From Formicarius rufipectus (Eukaryota > Chordata > Aves > Passeriformes > Formicariidae): 64,000 nucleotides of DNA. The first letter of the stretch is position 1, and every line of letters starts with the position of its first letter. Below the pieces are notes generated by a model, which worked only from the letters and a program-made list of their open reading frames with translations, did not search any database and was not told where the DNA came from. The position numbers and the translations under genes were made by a program. This document shows positions 61,801 to 64,000 of the stretch, in pieces. The stretch spans positions 4,085,610 to 4,149,609 of the forward strand of contig VXAU01000760.1 of assembly GCA_013399695.1 (NCBI GenBank), in the 5' to 3' direction.

Positions 61801-64000
61801 GACAGGACTTCAACATGAGGAGTTCTATCACTGGCCACTCCAAAGAGGACCTTCTCCATGTGTAATTCAGTGAAGGAAACTTAGGAATTTCCGATGAAAC
61901 CTCTCCAAACTGAGCTTACCTGAGGTAAAGAGAAAAGAATCAGTACTTATCTTCCTGTTCTTATTTCAAATATTTTTTGCTTTAGCTTAAACGAATTTGC
62001 ACGTCAGCTCTTTAGAATTGACTTTTTCTGATTTTACGAACTCCCTTTACTGGCCATTCTAATGGACAGTCTTTGACAGCAGAAAACAATTTGTCAGAAT
62101 TTCTCAGATTACCTTCAACATTTAAGTGCCTATAAACATGAGCCTTCTTAATTGACCACCAATATGAGTTAACTACACCTGACAACAAAGTCTCTAATTA
62201 TATGCATTTCTATTCAGAAGCCATCACAAAGCTCACTCATGTCAAAACACATTGGGTTATCAGCAAGTAAAGGAAAATAGCAGGATTTTTGTTATCTAAC
62301 ATGACCCAGGGTAGAAGTCAGCCCTGCCCATAATCAATGCAGGGTCATAACTGGGGTTAAAAGAAAAAACAATTACTTGAAGGATATTTTAATGTGTTCA
62401 CTGTTTCAGAACAAAACAGAACTGACAGGAACAACCTAAAAACATCAAATTTCAGCCAAAACAGGCATGACATGTACTTTGCTTCAGAGCCTTACATCAT
62501 GCAATACAAATGTCATCCACATGTGTGCTAAAAACATATCGAAAGCCAAGCTTTTCGGCTTCAAATAAATATCAAATCAGATTAACTTTATCAGCTTTAC
62601 TTTATATTTTCCCACTTAAAAGTTGTTTTGCTTAGTAAGTGGGCCTACAAAAGAACATAATTCAGAAGCAAGGTTTCATAACATGTTCTATAGGGTTGTT
62701 TTTTGTTTTTTTTAAAGAAAAATATCATAGACAAATGGTTACTAACAGGTATAAACACTAGTCCAGGAAGAGGGCCTTTCAAAAATTTCATTTTAATAAA
62801 GCCATGTGATTTCTACTCTCTGTGACCAAGAAGTGATTTCTCCCCAATAATGTTTTTAGAAGTATGAAACCTCTCAAAAAATGTGGACTACAACTCAAAA
62901 GTTCCTGACTAAGAAAAAGAAACTTAAACAAGACAGTGTTTCTGCATCTCACACTGAAATCTGTAATTACCATAAATATTTTTTAAAACCCTTTTAGAAT
63001 CCACTTAGTCAGCATCTTAGAATGCAGCAATTAACCTCTGCTAACTCATTAACTCGATCCAGAAATCTGTTTGTTCCTTATTTTTGCTGCAAACACAAAG
63101 CACCCTTTGTAACCCTAGTAAGTGTTTAAAAACATAAAAACAAAATAAAAACCACGTGGGAAAAAGTCTTGTCTGCTTCCTTCAGGGAAATATACCCATG
63201 TACTTACAAAAATAATTACAGGACAGGGTACATACACTTTAGAAACAAATGTAGTGACAGCTGTAACCCTCCTGCACCTCTATATGCAACTCTCAGAAAT
63301 ACATCCCTTCAGAAAGATACTTACCAGTGTATTTATATGCCAATGGTTCCAAATACATCTGCAGACATAACATGGTCATACTTAATTGTAATGCAGAAAG
63401 AACCTCTGCAGCACTGGAACATGCAGGACTGGGACATGCAGTACCATCTTTTTTTTTTTTTTTTAATTAAAAATGTGCATTCCTGTTTGGTGTGTTCTGC
63501 AATTCCACTATTTCAACAGCAAATACGTTCCTGACTACCTTTCCTAACAAGGCTGCAGCATCCTTTGAAGACACTCAAACATACTTTTGTATTTTCAGGA
63601 TCTGAACTACTAATTTCCATGTTGCCTTATAATATTATATTGAGTATGGCACTGTCTCATATTATAAACAGGAATGACTTATTATAAATACATAGACAAA
63701 AGGAACATTCCTAAAATTTAACGAGCAACACTGCAATCTGCACACTGCAGTTCATTGGGTCCCACATGAAAAGCAGACAACACAACAGCTCAAAATTAAA
63801 AACAGTGGTCATGAGTGAGTTCTTTTAGGGTTCCTCATCTTTCAGCTGACAGCAGAAAATGGACCTGAGAAGGCAGAAGCTGTAAGTGCAGTTCATTACT
63901 ACCCTATGCATTATCTCCCGACCTTCCTGCCAGTGTGCACATTGATTGCTACTCCAGGAGTCATAATCCTCTAGTTGTATTTAGGCTTGAATAAAGGTTT

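Larger units (their letters stand above)
42050..64000 (-). other. DNER: DNER intron 1 (partial, at least 22 kb)
   Basis: From exon 2 to the right edge no exon with a signal peptide, no GC-rich promoter island and no 5' UTR is visible, so exon 1 must lie beyond 64000. The stretch holds a MIR-like relic (46555-46700), a G12 run, a 13-bp inverted repeat (48992-49058), a CR1 tail (55010-55052), short direct repeats near 55770, and homopolymers near 57380 and 63450. Most of it is unique-looking AT-rich DNA with nothing I can name. Confidence 0.85.

Noticed and set aside
63169..63534. 121-codon plus-strand open frame near the right edge
   Set aside because: It runs into a T homopolymer and has no recognisable similarity or coding texture.

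Overview
This window is vertebrate nuclear DNA, most likely from a bird. It is AT-rich and almost entirely intronic. It holds one recognisable protein-coding gene, on the minus strand: six consecutive exons of DNER (Delta/Notch-like EGF repeat containing), a neuronal single-pass membrane protein related to Notch ligands. The bird assignment rests on CR1 LINE 3' ends with the ATTCTATGATTCTAT tail, an avian-type solo LTR, and the DNER exon sequences. The LTR resembles families common in songbirds, but the order of bird cannot be fixed from the sequence alone.

Layout, read in gene direction from high to low coordinates: intron 1 (42050 to the right edge; exon 1 with the signal peptide lies outside), exon 2 (41763-42049), intron 2 (10.0 kb), exon 3 (31642-31736), intron 3 (2.4 kb), exon 4 (29057-29223), intron 4 (14.1 kb), exon 5 (14792-14937), intron 5 (5.3 kb), exon 6 (9293-9446), intron 6 (3.5 kb), exon 7 (5651-5764), then intron 7, which runs off the left edge. 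All complete junctions are GT-AG and the codon phases fit from one exon to the next. The joined reading frame is open and runs from an EGF repeat at the start of exon 2, through a linker and a glycosylation-rich region, to three further EGF repeats. The last of these is completed in exon 8, outside the window. The signal peptide, first EGF repeat, C-terminal EGF repeats, transmembrane segment and cytoplasmic tail are not in this window.

Repeats are sparse. There are three CR1 pieces, all antisense to DNER; one 496-bp solo LTR with an intact 5-bp target duplication, also antisense; a fragment like an old CR1/L3-type element; and three old MIR-like SINE relics. There are also homopolymers, a CA tract and a (CA)/(TG) mirror. 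Two simple repeats sit directly at splice acceptors: a (TG)9 run before exon 7 and a T18 run before exon 5.

No second gene, RNA gene, CRISPR array or mobile-element coding region could be supported. The many short open frames elsewhere lack coding character and are treated as chance. The points most worth following up are the (TG)9 tract at the acceptor of the frame-neutral exon 7, the GC-rich and divergent linker in exon 2, the dated solo LTR, and a 13-bp inverted repeat with heat-shock-element-like cores in intron 1.
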